The notes: generated by a model not told the origin, from the sequence alone. DNA of 64,000 nucleotides from Ignavibacteriales bacterium (GCA_026390795.1 JAPLFG010000003.1:1116001-1180000), one strand, 5' to 3'. Numbered from the stretch's first letter, positions 7,821 through 17,264 are shown. A program made the numbers and translations.

Positions 7821-9860
7821 ATGAAAAAGCTGATCATATTTTTACTCATCTCACTAATAACAATACATGCTCAGGACTTCACCAAAGAAACTAAAGATCA
7901 AAAAAACGCGCGAATGAAATGGTGGCGGGAAGCCCGTTTCGGCTTATTCATTCATTGGGGTTTATATGCCGTTCCTGCGGGAGAATGGAATGGTCACACT
8001 GATTACGGCGAGTGGATCAGAACCTCCGCACAAATACCGCTTGATGTATATGACGGCTTTGTTTCCAAATTCAATCCGGTAAAATTTAATGCCGACGAAT
8101 GGGTTAAGATGGCAAAAGATGCCGGAATGAAATACATCGTCATCACCTCGAAGCATCACGATGGATTCCAACTCTTCGATTCCAAGCAGTCTAATTTCAA
8201 TGTGATGTCAACTCCTTTCAAACGTGATATACTGAAAGAGCTTGCTCAAGCTTGCCGCAAGGAAGGATTGAAAATGTGCTGGTATTATTCAATTATGGAT
8301 TGGCATAATCCTGATTATCTTCCAAGAAGAGAATGGGAGAAGACACGTTCGACTAACGGTGCTGATTTCAACCGCTATTTCGATTATATGAAAACTCAGC
8401 TGAAGGAATTACTTACTAACTACGGAGATATTTCTGTTCTATGGTTCGACGGAGAATGGGAAAATACCTGGAATACAAAATATGGTCGTGAGCTTTACAA
8501 TTATGTTAGAAATCTTCAGCCGAAAATTATTATCAATAACCGTGTCGGTGCCGGAAGAAGCGGTATGGAAGGATTTACAAAAGATGGCGAGTTCAGCGGC
8601 GACTTCGGAACCCCGGAACAAACGATACCTGCGACAGGATTGCCCGGTGTTGATTGGGAAACTTGCATGACAATGAATGATCATTGGGGTTATAATAAGA
8701 ATGACAAAAACTGGAAATCGACAAAAGAAATTTTGCAAATGCTTGCAGATATCGCCTCAAAAGGAGGAAATTATTTATTGAATGTCGGACCAACTGCCGA
8801 AGGAGTTTTTCCGAATGAAAGTATTAAACGATTGAAAGAGATCGGTTCGTGGATGAAAGTTAACGGTGAATCAATCTACGGAACACAAGCAAACCCGTTT
8901 CAAAAACTTGATTGGGGACGATGTACAAAAAAATCAATCGGGAAAAATACACGGCTTTATCTCCAAGTATTCAATTGGCCAACAGATGGAAAACTTATTG
9001 TGCCAGGAATTTTCAACAAGGTTAAACGGACCTATCTTTTATCAAATTCTAAAGAGAGATTAAGAGCATCAAGAAATGAAGACGCAATTGTAATTGACGT
9101 TCCCAATGAAGCTCCGGATACAATTAACACAGTAATCGTTTTGGATGTTGCAGGTAAAGAAGATATAAGCACTCCGCCGATAATCGAAAATTCATTCGAT
9201 CAATTTGTTGATAAAATTGATGTGCGGATTAAATCGAACCGCGAGAATGTGCAAATTCATTACACTCTTGATGGTTCAATTCCGGATTTAAATTCTCCGG
9301 TTGTAAAAGATTTTATTCAATTGGACGATTGCGCATTAGTCTCTGCAAGAAGTTTCAGAAACGGAATTCCGGTGAGCGGTACTTCACAGGCAACATTTAC
9401 AAAAGCATTTCCGATCGAAGCAGAGGATATTGAAAAATTAGCCGATGGAATTAAATATTCCTACTATGAAGGCGATTGGAATAAACTACAAGACTTTGCG
9501 AAACTTGATTCAAAAAAAATTGGAACACTTAATAATTTTGATCTTTCTCCGCGCCTTGAACTTGAGCATTTTGGTTTTGAATTTATTGGTTATGTTAAAA
9601 TATCCAAGAATGATGTTTACGCTTTCTATACTGATTCGGACGACGGAAGCAATTTGTATATCGGCGATAAATTAGTTGTCGATAATGACGGTCTGCACGG
9701 TTTAAGTGAGAAGAAAGGATTGATTCCGCTTGCTGCTGGGTATCATCCAATTCGAGTTAGTTATTTTAATAAAACCGGCGGATTAGATTTGAAAGTCTAT
9801 ATTGAAGGCGGCGGGTTTAAGAAGCAATTAGTTCCAAACGAGATTTTGTTTTATAAATAA
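7821..9860 (+). CDS. alpha-L-fucosidase, GH29, with chitobiase-C and PA14-like modules
   Basis: This secreted retaining exo-alpha-L-fucosidase has a signal peptide (1-18, ending ITIHAQ) and an (alpha/beta)8 catalytic domain at ~30-350. Marks are FGLFIHWGLYAVPAGEW, YIVITSKHHDGF and LWFDGEWE, whose Asp (D210) is the expected nucleophile. A small beta domain follows, then an Fn3-associated repeat (HYTLDGSIPDLNSP, ~475-490) and a PA14-like domain (~545-679, opening YSYYEGDW). Total length (679) exceeds a bare GH29 (~450) because of these modules. The HWG and KHHDGF sequences place it with broad-specificity GH29 enzymes. The DUF1080 gene follows 56 nt later. Confidence 0.95.
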   Translation: MKKLIIFLLISLITIHAQDFTKETKDQKNARMKWWREARFGLFIHWGLYAVPAGEWNGHTDYGEWIRTSAQIPLDVYDGFVSKFNPVKFNADEWVKMAKDAGMKYIVITSKHHDGFQLFDSKQSNFNVMSTPFKRDILKELAQACRKEGLKMCWYYSIMDWHNPDYLPRREWEKTRSTNGADFNRYFDYMKTQLKELLTNYGDISVLWFDGEWENTWNTKYGRELYNYVRNLQPKIIINNRVGAGRSGMEGFTKDGEFSGDFGTPEQTIPATGLPGVDWETCMTMNDHWGYNKNDKNWKSTKEILQMLADIASKGGNYLLNVGPTAEGVFPNESIKRLKEIGSWMKVNGESIYGTQANPFQKLDWGRCTKKSIGKNTRLYLQVFNWPTDGKLIVPGIFNKVKRTYLLSNSKERLRASRNEDAIVIDVPNEAPDTINTVIVLDVAGKEDISTPPIIENSFDQFVDKIDVRIKSNRENVQIHYTLDGSIPDLNSPVVKDFIQLDDCALVSARSFRNGIPVSGTSQATFTKAFPIEAEDIEKLADGIKYSYYEGDWNKLQDFAKLDSKKIGTLNNFDLSPRLELEHFGFEFIGYVKISKNDVYAFYTDSDDGSNLYIGDKLVVDNDGLHGLSEKKGLIPLAAGYHPIRVSYFNKTGGLDLKVYIEGGGFKKQLVPNEILFYK

Positions 9861-9916
9861 TACTATCTTAATCAGAAAAGTATTTTACCAATTACATATT
9901 TCAAGGAATCAAAAAA

Positions 9917-11272
9917 ATGAAACGAAAAATGTTTTTTATTTTATTTATTCTTTTATCAGTTTCGATTAATGCTCAAAGCGGTTGGAAAAATTTATTCAGC
10001 GGAAAAAATCTTGATGGATGGAAACAATTAAACGGCAATGCAAAATATTCGATTGTTAATGGTATGCTTGTCGGAGAAACCGTTCTTGGCTCTCCAAATA
10101 GTTTTCTCTGCACAACAGAAAAATTCGGCGATTTTATACTCGAATTTGAAACCAAGGTTGATACGAATTTAAATTCCGGCGTTCAGATAAGAAGCGAAAG
10201 TTATCCTGAATATCAGAGCGGAAGAGTTCACGGTTATCAGGTTGAGATCGATCCGTCAGCCCGAGCATGGAGCGGTGGAATTTATGATGAAGCCCGCCGA
10301 CTTTGGCTTTACAGTCTTGAACGAAATGAACCGGGCAGAAAATCATTTAGAAATAATCAATGGAATAAATTCCGCGTTGAAGCTATCGGTAATTTAATTA
10401 GAGTTTGGGTTAACGATATTCCAACTGCAAATATAATCGACAACATGACACCGAAAGGGTTTATCGGTCTGCAAGTTCATAGTATTGGCAACGATAAAAA
10501 GTTGGAAGGAATAAAAGTGATGTGGAGAAATATCCGCATCATGACAACAAACCTTGATAAATATAAATCACCGGATAAAAATGAAATTCTACAGTTCAAT
10601 TATATTCCCAATACTTTAACAGAGAGAGAAAAAAAAGATGGATGGGCTTTGCTCTGGGATGGAAAAACAACCAACGGCTGGCGCGGTGCAAAGCTTGAAA
10701 AATTTCCCGAGAAAGGTTGGGAAGTAAAGAACGGAATTTTATCTGTCCAAGCTTCATCGGGTGGTGAATCGGCTAACGGTGGCGATATAATAACAACGGG
10801 CACTTATAAAAATTTTGAATTGGAAGTTGATTTTAATTTAACTGAAGGAGCAAACAGCGGAATAAAATATTTTGTCGATCCGGAGTTGAATAAAGGTCCG
10901 GGCTCTGCCATCGGCTGTGAGTTTCAACTGCTTGACGACGATAAACACCCGGATGCAAAGCTGGGAGTCAAAGGAAACAGAACTCTCTCTTCGCTATATG
11001 ATTTAATTCCTCCGGTTAACACTCGCTTTAACGGAATCGGTTTATGGAACAGAGCCAGAATAGTTGTAAAAGGAAATCATGTTGAACATTGGATGAACAA
11101 TCAAAAAGTTGTTGAATATGAACGCAGTACGCAGATGTGGCGCGCACTTGTCGCGTATAGCAAGTATAAGGACTGGCCGAATTTCGGTGAGGCAAAAGAA
11201 GGATATATATTATTGCAAGATCACGGTAATGCAGTCTCGTTTAGAAACATCAAGATTAGAGTATTAAAATAA
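9917..11272 (+). CDS. tandem DUF1080 protein (3-keto-disaccharide hydrolase/lyase-like), secreted
   Basis: DUF1080 is a concanavalin-like beta-sandwich; characterised members cleave 3-keto glycosides. This protein has a signal peptide (1-19, ending SVSINAQ) and two consecutive copies of the domain. Copy 1 (~22-210) has [30 protein letters not shown] and [19 protein letters not shown]. Copy 2 (~235-450) has [28 protein letters not shown] and [14 protein letters not shown]. Most DUF1080 proteins hold one copy, so the fusion of two different ones is notable. Two Gfo/Idh/MocA-type oxidoreductases follow directly, the partners expected to make or process 3-keto sugars. The enzymatic role is inferred from family and context. 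Confidence 0.88.
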   Translation: MKRKMFFILFILLSVSINAQSGWKNLFSGKNLDGWKQLNGNAKYSIVNGMLVGETVLGSPNSFLCTTEKFGDFILEFETKVDTNLNSGVQIRSESYPEYQSGRVHGYQVEIDPSARAWSGGIYDEARRLWLYSLERNEPGRKSFRNNQWNKFRVEAIGNLIRVWVNDIPTANIIDNMTPKGFIGLQVHSIGNDKKLEGIKVMWRNIRIMTTNLDKYKSPDKNEILQFNYIPNTLTEREKKDGWALLWDGKTTNGWRGAKLEKFPEKGWEVKNGILSVQASSGGESANGGDIITTGTYKNFELEVDFNLTEGANSGIKYFVDPELNKGPGSAIGCEFQLLDDDKHPDAKLGVKGNRTLSSLYDLIPPVNTRFNGIGLWNRARIVVKGNHVEHWMNNQKVVEYERSTQMWRALVAYSKYKDWPNFGEAKEGYILLQDHGNAVSFRNIKIRVLK

Positions 11273-11303
11273 AAGTCTCTCTTCAAGAAAAATGATAAAT
11301 AAA

Positions 11304-11367
11304 AATAGAACACGGATGACACAGATTAAACGGATTATCACAGATCAATCTTTGTAAATCCGCGTTT
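11304..11367. repeat. dispersed GAACACGG-type repeat, left copy
   Basis: This copy begins AATAGAACACGGATGACA, continues through ACGGATTATCACAGATC and ends AATCCGCGTTTAA. Its first 33 bases match, in inverted orientation, positions 14167-14199 at 28 of 33 sites. The unit also folds on itself (AAACGGATT against AATCCGCGTTT). Its position between DUF1080 and the first oxidoreductase, with the partner after the second oxidoreductase, means the two copies bracket those two genes. Confidence 0.65.
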
Positions 11368-11394
11368 AATTAAACGATAACCAAGGAAAATAAA

Positions 11395-12720
11395 ATGACA
11401 ACACGAAGAGATTTTATTAAAAAAAGTGCGCTTGCGGCGGCGGGCGTTACAATAGGCGGAATTGGTTTATCCGCAAAAAGTTATGGAAGAATAAAAGGCG
11501 CAAACGATAGAATAAATTTTGCCATCATCGGTTTACACGGGCGTGCATATGCTCATCTTGAAGGCGCTAAGATGTGCAATAATACAATGGTCACTCATGT
11601 ATGTGATGTTGATAAACGCGAACTCGATAAATTTGCGATCGAAACAGAAAAAAAATTCAATCAAGCTCCGATGAAAGAAAAAGATTTTCGCAAAATACTT
11701 GAATCGAAAGATGTTGATGCAATTACAATTGCAACACCGGAACATTGGCACGCGATTATGGCGATCATGGCATTGCAAGCGGGAAAACATGTTTACGTTG
11801 AAAAGCCGTCCAGCCACAATCCGTATGAAGGTGAGCTGCTGGTTCAAGCACAAAAAAAATATGGTAAACTTGTTCAGATGGGAAATCAGCAAAGGTCTTC
11901 CCCGCATACAATCGAGATCATGAAGAAAATTCAAGACGGTATAATCGGCAGACCGTATTTTGGAAAAGCTTGGTACAGCAATACGCGCACTTCTATCGGC
12001 GTCGGCAAAGTTGTTCCCGTTCCGGATTATCTTGATTGGGATCTATGGCAAGGTCCTGCACCGCGTAGAGAATATAAAGATAATATTCATCCTTACAATT
12101 GGCATTGGTTCTGGAATTGGGGAACCGGAGAAACATTAAATAACGGAACTCACGAAGTTGATCTCTGCCGGTGGGCTCTTGGCGTTGATTATCCAAACCG
12201 GGTTTCAGCTTCCGGCGGAAGGTATCATTTCAAAGATGATTGGGAATTTTACGATACACTTGTTACAAGTTACGAATATGACGATAAAATGATCACATGG
12301 GAAGGAATGAGCTGCCAAGGAAAACAATATTACGGAAGAGGCAGAGGCGCAACAATTCACGGTACAAAAGGAACTGTCTTGGTTGACCGGGACGGATATC
12401 AAGTTTTTACTTTAGATGATAAAAAAATTGATGAGTTCGATTTGTCAAACAAAACTACTACTCAAGATTTAGTTGGTATGGATACAATGACAATCCAGCA
12501 TTTTCAAAATTTTATAAATGGAATAACTATGAATGAAAAACTTCATTCACCTATTGATGAAGGAAATATAAGCGTAACAATTCTTCAACTATCAAATATT
12601 GCTTGGAAGTTTAACCGCATTCTAAATTTAGATAAGAATACCGGTCATATTCTGAATGACAACGAAGCAGCGAAGTATTGGAGACGCAAATATGAAAAAG
12701 GCTGGGAACCTAAAGTTTAA
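11395..12720 (+). CDS. Gfo/Idh/MocA family oxidoreductase, Tat-exported
   Basis: This NAD(P)-dependent sugar oxidoreductase has a twin-arginine leader (TTRRDFIKKSALAAAG, residues 2-17). The N-terminal Rossmann domain (~40-165) has INFAIIGLHGRAY as a variant dinucleotide loop, then ITIATPEHWHAIMA and GKHVYVEKPSSHN with the family EKP motif. The C-terminal alpha/beta domain carries NWHWFWNWGTGETLNNGTHEVDLCRWALG, in which NNGTHEVD supplies the usual active-site His and Asp region. Tat export fits a protein that must bind its cofactor in the cytoplasm before moving to the periplasm. It is followed 29 nt later by a second, GH109-like member. It probably oxidises or reduces a sugar at C3; the substrate is unknown. 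Confidence 0.9.
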   Translation: MTTRRDFIKKSALAAAGVTIGGIGLSAKSYGRIKGANDRINFAIIGLHGRAYAHLEGAKMCNNTMVTHVCDVDKRELDKFAIETEKKFNQAPMKEKDFRKILESKDVDAITIATPEHWHAIMAIMALQAGKHVYVEKPSSHNPYEGELLVQAQKKYGKLVQMGNQQRSSPHTIEIMKKIQDGIIGRPYFGKAWYSNTRTSIGVGKVVPVPDYLDWDLWQGPAPRREYKDNIHPYNWHWFWNWGTGETLNNGTHEVDLCRWALGVDYPNRVSASGGRYHFKDDWEFYDTLVTSYEYDDKMITWEGMSCQGKQYYGRGRGATIHGTKGTVLVDRDGYQVFTLDDKKIDEFDLSNKTTTQDLVGMDTMTIQHFQNFINGITMNEKLHSPIDEGNISVTILQLSNIAWKFNRILNLDKNTGHILNDNEAAKYWRRKYEKGWEPKV

Positions 12721-12749
12721 TCATATGAAAAAAATTAGCGGAGTTAAAA

Positions 12750-14099
12750 ATGGAAAATAATCTAAAGAGACGTGATTTTATTAAGAGAAGCGCTATGGCA
12801 GGTGTTGGAATTGCAGTAAGCAGCGTTGCGCTCGCAGATGAGATTCAGCAAAAATTAAAGAGTCCGGCTAAAGTAGCGCCGGTGGCAAAGCCGATGGAAA
12901 AAGTTAGGATCGGTTATGTGGGAGTCGGCGGACAAGGAACAGATCATGTTTCTAATCTGCTTAAGATTAAAGGCGCTGAGATTGTTGCCGTGTGCGATAT
13001 AGTTGAAGCTCATGCAGCAAGAGCTCAAGAGATGATTGTAAAAGCCGGATTTAAAAAACCTGAACTATATACAAAAAGTGAAACTGATTTTAAGCGCTTA
13101 TGCCAGCGTGATGATATTGATCTTGTTTATTCCGCTCTTCCTTGGGAATGGCATGTACCTGTTTGTCTTGAGGCAATGAACAACGGTAAACATACCGCTA
13201 CTGAAGTTCCAGCAGCTAACACAATTGAAGATTGCTGGAAACTTGTTGAGACTTCGGAAAAAACCGGGAAGTATTGTATCATGATGGAGAACTGCAATTA
13301 CGATAAAACAGAAATGATGATTTTGAATATGGTGAAGAAAGGATTGTTCGGCGAGCTGCTTCATACTGAATGCGGTTATCTTCACGATCTCCGGGCAGTT
13401 AAGCATGATCTTGAAGGTGAAGGTCTCTGGAGACGCGCCCATGCTATGAAACGGAACGGTGATTTTTATCCCACACACGGACTCGGACCAATCGCACAGT
13501 GCCTCGACATTAACCGCGGAAATTATTTTGATTATCTCGTATCGTTCGGCACAAAAACACGCGGACTTCATCTTTATGCTGAAAAAAGATTCGGTGCGGA
13601 TAGCCCGCAAGCAAAAGAAAAATTTGTTCTAAGCGATGTGGTTACGACACTTATTAAAACTATGAACGACGAGACAATTCTTATAACACACGATACAAGT
13701 TCTCCGCGTCCTTACAGCAGAGATATTTATGTTCAAGGGACTAAAGGATTAGTTAGAAAATATCCGGAACAAAAAATTTATATTGAGGAAGAAGGCAAAC
13801 CGGACGCTTGGGAAAAAATTGATGAGTATATGAAGAAGTACGAACATCCAATCTGGGTTGATCTTGAAGAAAAAAGTAAAGGTGCGGGACACGGCGGAAT
13901 GGATTTTATAGAAGATTATAGATTGGTAAATGCTCTCTTAAAAGGTGTTGAGCCCGATATGGATGTTTATGACGCCGCTGTTATTAGTGCAGTTTGTGAA
14001 CTGAGCGAAAAATCAATAAAGCAAAAAGGGATGCCTCAAAAATTTCCGGATTTCACTCGCGGTATGTGGAAGAAGAAAAGAGAATTGATGGTGATGTAA
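12750..14099 (+). CDS. GH109-like NAD-dependent glycosidase (alpha-N-acetylgalactosaminidase family), Tat-exported
   Basis: GH109 enzymes have a Gfo/Idh/MocA fold and cleave alpha-GalNAc by transient C3 oxidation with bound NAD. Here a Tat leader (LKRRDFIKRSAMAGVG, ~5-20) is followed by a Rossmann domain (VRIGYVGVGGQGTDHV, ~51-66) and TEVPAANT in place of the common EKP. A highly typical GH109 stretch comes next: MMENCNYDKTEMMILNMV, GLWRRAHAMKRNGDFYP and THGLGPIAQCLDINRG, then HDTSSPRPYSRDIYVQGTKG. At 449 residues it has the normal family length. It lies 29 nt behind the first oxidoreductase, so they are co-transcribed. GalNAc specificity is a family expectation, not shown by the sequence. 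Confidence 0.9.
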   Translation: MENNLKRRDFIKRSAMAGVGIAVSSVALADEIQQKLKSPAKVAPVAKPMEKVRIGYVGVGGQGTDHVSNLLKIKGAEIVAVCDIVEAHAARAQEMIVKAGFKKPELYTKSETDFKRLCQRDDIDLVYSALPWEWHVPVCLEAMNNGKHTATEVPAANTIEDCWKLVETSEKTGKYCIMMENCNYDKTEMMILNMVKKGLFGELLHTECGYLHDLRAVKHDLEGEGLWRRAHAMKRNGDFYPTHGLGPIAQCLDINRGNYFDYLVSFGTKTRGLHLYAEKRFGADSPQAKEKFVLSDVVTTLIKTMNDETILITHDTSSPRPYSRDIYVQGTKGLVRKYPEQKIYIEEEGKPDAWEKIDEYMKKYEHPIWVDLEEKSKGAGHGGMDFIEDYRLVNALLKGVEPDMDVYDAAVISAVCELSEKSIKQKGMPQKFPDFTRGMWKKKRELMVM

Positions 14100-14166
14100 A
14101 CGCGGCACTTATCGATCAAACATAGATGAGACTGATATATAAGATACATCAGAATCCATCGGTGGG

Positions 14167-14199
14167 AATCCGCTCGATCTGTGTTATTCGTGTTCTATT
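14167..14199. repeat. dispersed GAACACGG-type repeat, right copy (inverted)
   Basis: The minus strand reads AATAGAACACGAATAACACA and ends GAGCGGATT, matching the copy at 11304-11336 at 28 of 33 positions. The rest of the gap from 14100 to 14276 shows no ORF or RNA gene, only decayed sequence (GATACATCAGAATCCATCGG) that may belong to the same repeat. Confidence 0.6.
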
Positions 14200-14276
14200 A
14201 CTATAAACGGTAAACCATTCATTAGGAATATTATTTTCCTATCTTGCTTTTGTAAATATCAAACAGTGAGACTGTA

Positions 14277-15803
14277 ATGAAAAAACTTACTATCGTTCTC
14301 GTACTCACATGTTTAGCAATCATACTACCTCAGCAGTCAGGCAACAATAAAAACAGAAACTTTACATTCATAAAATCAACAGACTCACCAGAACAAATAA
14401 TTTCAAAAGCGGCTAATGTTGTTCCAACACAGCAGCAATACAACTGGCAGAAGATGGAGTTGATTGCTTTCGCGCATTTCGGTATGAACACATTTACAGA
14501 AAACGAATGGGGTGCCGGCAAAGAAGATCCGAAATTATTTAAGCCAACCAATTTCGACGCACGGCAATGGATTCGCACATTTAAAAATGCCGGAATAAAA
14601 ATGCTGATCCTAACCGTGAAGCATCACGACGGATTCTGCTTATGGCCGAGTAAATACACAGAGCATAGTGTAAAAAATTCTCTTTGGAAAAACGGAAAAG
14701 GCGACGTCGTTCGCGAAGTATCACATGCTTGCAAAGAATTCGGTTTGAAGTTCGGAGTTTATCTTTCTCCTTGGGACCGAAACAATCCGGATTACGGAGA
14801 TTCACCGAAGTACAATGAATATTTTTGCAATCAACTGCGGGAACTTCTTACAAATTACGGCGAGATAACCGAAGTCTGGTTCGACGGCGCAAACGGAGAA
14901 GGTCCGAACGGGAAAAAACAAGTTTACGATTGGCAATCTTATTACAAAGTGATACGCGAACTTCAGCCGAATGCGGTAATATTCGGAATGGCGCCGGATA
15001 TAAGATGGGTAGGAACGGAATCCGGTTACGGAAGAGTGACTGAATGGAGTGTTATTCCGATTGATCTTTCAAAGATGGATGAAAAAATTGCGTCTGAGAA
15101 AAAACCGCTTGATGAAATTTACCAACCGCACGATATAATGGGTGAAGACCTTGGAAGTAGAGAAAAAATTTCAAAAGCTAATGGCTTGTTCTGGTATCCT
15201 GCCGAAACAGATGTTTCAATTCGTCCAGGATGGTTTTACCGTTCTTCACAAGATACTTTGGTAAAATCGCCGGAAAAATTAGTTGATATTTATTTCAACT
15301 CAGTCGGTCGCAATAGTGTTCTGCTTCTAAACGTTCCTCCGGATAAACGCGGATTGTTAACAGATTACGATATAAAAAGTTTGATGGGAATGAAACAGCT
15401 TCTTAATAAAACCTTTAGAACAAATCTGGCTATAAATGCAAAAATAAAATCCGCAGGCATGAAGGAAATATTTAATGCGTCTCTCCTAATTGATAATAGC
15501 ACATACTGGGCAACAATAGGAACACTCGATACCGCATCAATCGAGTTCATTCTTCCAAAGGAAAATAGATTTGATGTTGCTATGCTTCAGGAAGAAATAC
15601 GTGTGGGGCAGAGAATCGAAAAATTTCATCTCGATTTTTGGAATGGAACTGATTGGATAAAATTTGCGGATGGGACAACTGTAGGCTATAAAAGACTGTT
15701 TCATTTCAAACCAATAAAAACAAATAGAGTTAGACTTGTAATTGAACAATCACGATTGAACCCGACAATTTCCAACTTCGGTTTGTATAAGTCGGCCGAA
15801 TAA
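14277..15803 (+). CDS. alpha-L-fucosidase, GH29 (second type), with C-terminal discoidin-like domain
   Basis: This secreted fucosidase differs in subtype from the one at 7821. After a signal peptide (1-~20, ending CLAIILPQQ) the GH29 domain starts with WQKMELIAFAHFGMNTFT and includes LILTVKHHDGFCLW and EVWFDGANGEG, whose Asp (D203) is the predicted nucleophile. The FAHFGMNTFT form and the C-terminal F5/8-like domain (~385-508, with DTASIEFILP and NRVRLVIEQSRLNP) resemble GH29 enzymes that act on branched alpha-1,3/1,4-fucosides. That specificity is inference from subfamily style. The next GH29 gene follows 15 nt later, so they share a transcript. Confidence 0.93.
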   Translation: MKKLTIVLVLTCLAIILPQQSGNNKNRNFTFIKSTDSPEQIISKAANVVPTQQQYNWQKMELIAFAHFGMNTFTENEWGAGKEDPKLFKPTNFDARQWIRTFKNAGIKMLILTVKHHDGFCLWPSKYTEHSVKNSLWKNGKGDVVREVSHACKEFGLKFGVYLSPWDRNNPDYGDSPKYNEYFCNQLRELLTNYGEITEVWFDGANGEGPNGKKQVYDWQSYYKVIRELQPNAVIFGMAPDIRWVGTESGYGRVTEWSVIPIDLSKMDEKIASEKKPLDEIYQPHDIMGEDLGSREKISKANGLFWYPAETDVSIRPGWFYRSSQDTLVKSPEKLVDIYFNSVGRNSVLLLNVPPDKRGLLTDYDIKSLMGMKQLLNKTFRTNLAINAKIKSAGMKEIFNASLLIDNSTYWATIGTLDTASIEFILPKENRFDVAMLQEEIRVGQRIEKFHLDFWNGTDWIKFADGTTVGYKRLFHFKPIKTNRVRLVIEQSRLNPTISNFGLYKSAE

Positions 15804-15818
15804 CAAAAGGAAATCATC

Positions 15819-17264
15819 ATGAAAAATAATTTCTTCCCTTCACTCATGATTTTAATCTTACTTTTTTTCTACAACATTTCCGCTCAAGAGTATCTTCAAA
15901 AATATTATCCGGAAACCGATCCGCTTGTGCTCAAGCAATTGGAAAAATGGCAGGATATTAAATTCGGTTTGCTGATGCACTGGGGTCCATATTCTCAATG
16001 GGGTGTTGTTGAGTCATGGTCGATCTGTTCTGAGGACGAGGGCTGGGAAAGAAGAAAGATTGATAATTACGTTGAATACAAAAAACAATATGAGGGATTG
16101 AAGAAAACTTTCAACCCGACAAAATTTGATCCGGATAAATGGGCGCTTGCGGCAAAAGAAGCCGGGATGAGATATGTTGTATTCACAACCAAACATCACG
16201 ACGGATTTTCGATGTTTGATACCAAACAGACAAATTTTAAAATCACCGATCCCGAATGTGCATTCAGTACAAATCCCAAAGCGAATGTAACAAAAGAAAT
16301 TTTTGATGCTTTCCGCAAACAAGGATTCATGACCGGGGCTTATTTTTCAAAACCGGATTGGCATAACGAAAATTATTGGTGGCCGAATTTTGCAACTCCC
16401 GACCGCAATGTAAATTATAATATTCCGACTTATCCCGACCGATGGAAAAATTTTGTTGAGTTCACACACAATCAAATTATGGAACTGATGACAGATTATG
16501 GGAGAATTGATATCCTCTGGCTGGACGGCGGCTGGGTAAGAATTAAAACCGACGAAGAAGTTAAAGTACAAATGCTCTCTGCAAAATATGCTACCCGTCC
16601 CCAGAGCCAGGATATAAATATGCCGGAGCTTGTCCGCAAAGCAAGAGAAAAACAACCGGGATTAATTGTGGTCGACCGCGCCGTTGAAGGACCATATCAG
16701 AATTATCTTACACCGGAAAATCAAATTCCGGGAAAACTGCTTCCCTATCCGTGGGAATCATGTATTATCATGGGCGGCGGTTGGAGTTACACGTTCAATG
16801 CGAAATATAAAAGTGCCCATGAGTTGATAAATATGCTTGTCGATATTGTATCTAAAGGTGGAAATCTCTTATTGAACATTGCTCCCTCTCCCGAAGGAAC
16901 ATGGGACGATGAAGCTTATGCGAGATTGAAAGAACTTGGCGCGTGGATGAAAATTAACGATGAAGCAATTTATAACACACGTCCGGTAGCACCATACAGG
17001 GAAGGAAAAATTTGTTTTACTCGCCTGAAAGACGGAACGACTTACGCCATTTACCTTGCAGACGAAAATGAAAAAACTATTCCGTCAGAAATTAAATTCC
17101 CTTCTTCCGTTGTTGGAGACAAAACAAAAATTGCTTTGCTCGGTTCAAAAAATAAATTAAAATTGGAAAAAATAGGAACAGAATTTATAGTTAGAATACC
17201 GGAATCATTACAAAAAGATCCGCCGTGTGAACACGCGTGGGTAATTAAAATTTCTTCAAATTAA
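15819..17264 (+). CDS. alpha-L-fucosidase, GH29 (third type)
   Basis: This is the third, distinct GH29 in the cluster. It has a signal peptide (1-22, ending FYNISAQ), then FGLLMHWGPYSQWGVVESW, YVVFTTKHHDGFSMFD and DILWLDGGWVR with the expected nucleophile D236. An insertion before the barrel (ICSEDEGWERRKIDNYVEY) and a long loop with YWWPNFATPDRN set it apart from the other two. A short beta domain ends the protein near residue 481; there are no extra modules. The gene ends 3 nt before pxpB, so fucosidase and 5-oxoprolinase genes are on one transcript. Confidence 0.93.
   Translation: MKNNFFPSLMILILLFFYNISAQEYLQKYYPETDPLVLKQLEKWQDIKFGLLMHWGPYSQWGVVESWSICSEDEGWERRKIDNYVEYKKQYEGLKKTFNPTKFDPDKWALAAKEAGMRYVVFTTKHHDGFSMFDTKQTNFKITDPECAFSTNPKANVTKEIFDAFRKQGFMTGAYFSKPDWHNENYWWPNFATPDRNVNYNIPTYPDRWKNFVEFTHNQIMELMTDYGRIDILWLDGGWVRIKTDEEVKVQMLSAKYATRPQSQDINMPELVRKAREKQPGLIVVDRAVEGPYQNYLTPENQIPGKLLPYPWESCIIMGGGWSYTFNAKYKSAHELINMLVDIVSKGGNLLLNIAPSPEGTWDDEAYARLKELGAWMKINDEAIYNTRPVAPYREGKICFTRLKDGTTYAIYLADENEKTIPSEIKFPSSVVGDKTKIALLGSKNKLKLEKIGTEFIVRIPESLQKDPPCEHAWVIKISSN

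Noticed and set aside
13098-13610. Minus-strand ORF of 170 codons inside the GH109-like gene
   Set aside because: It is antisense to highly conserved GH109 motifs and has no domain of its own.
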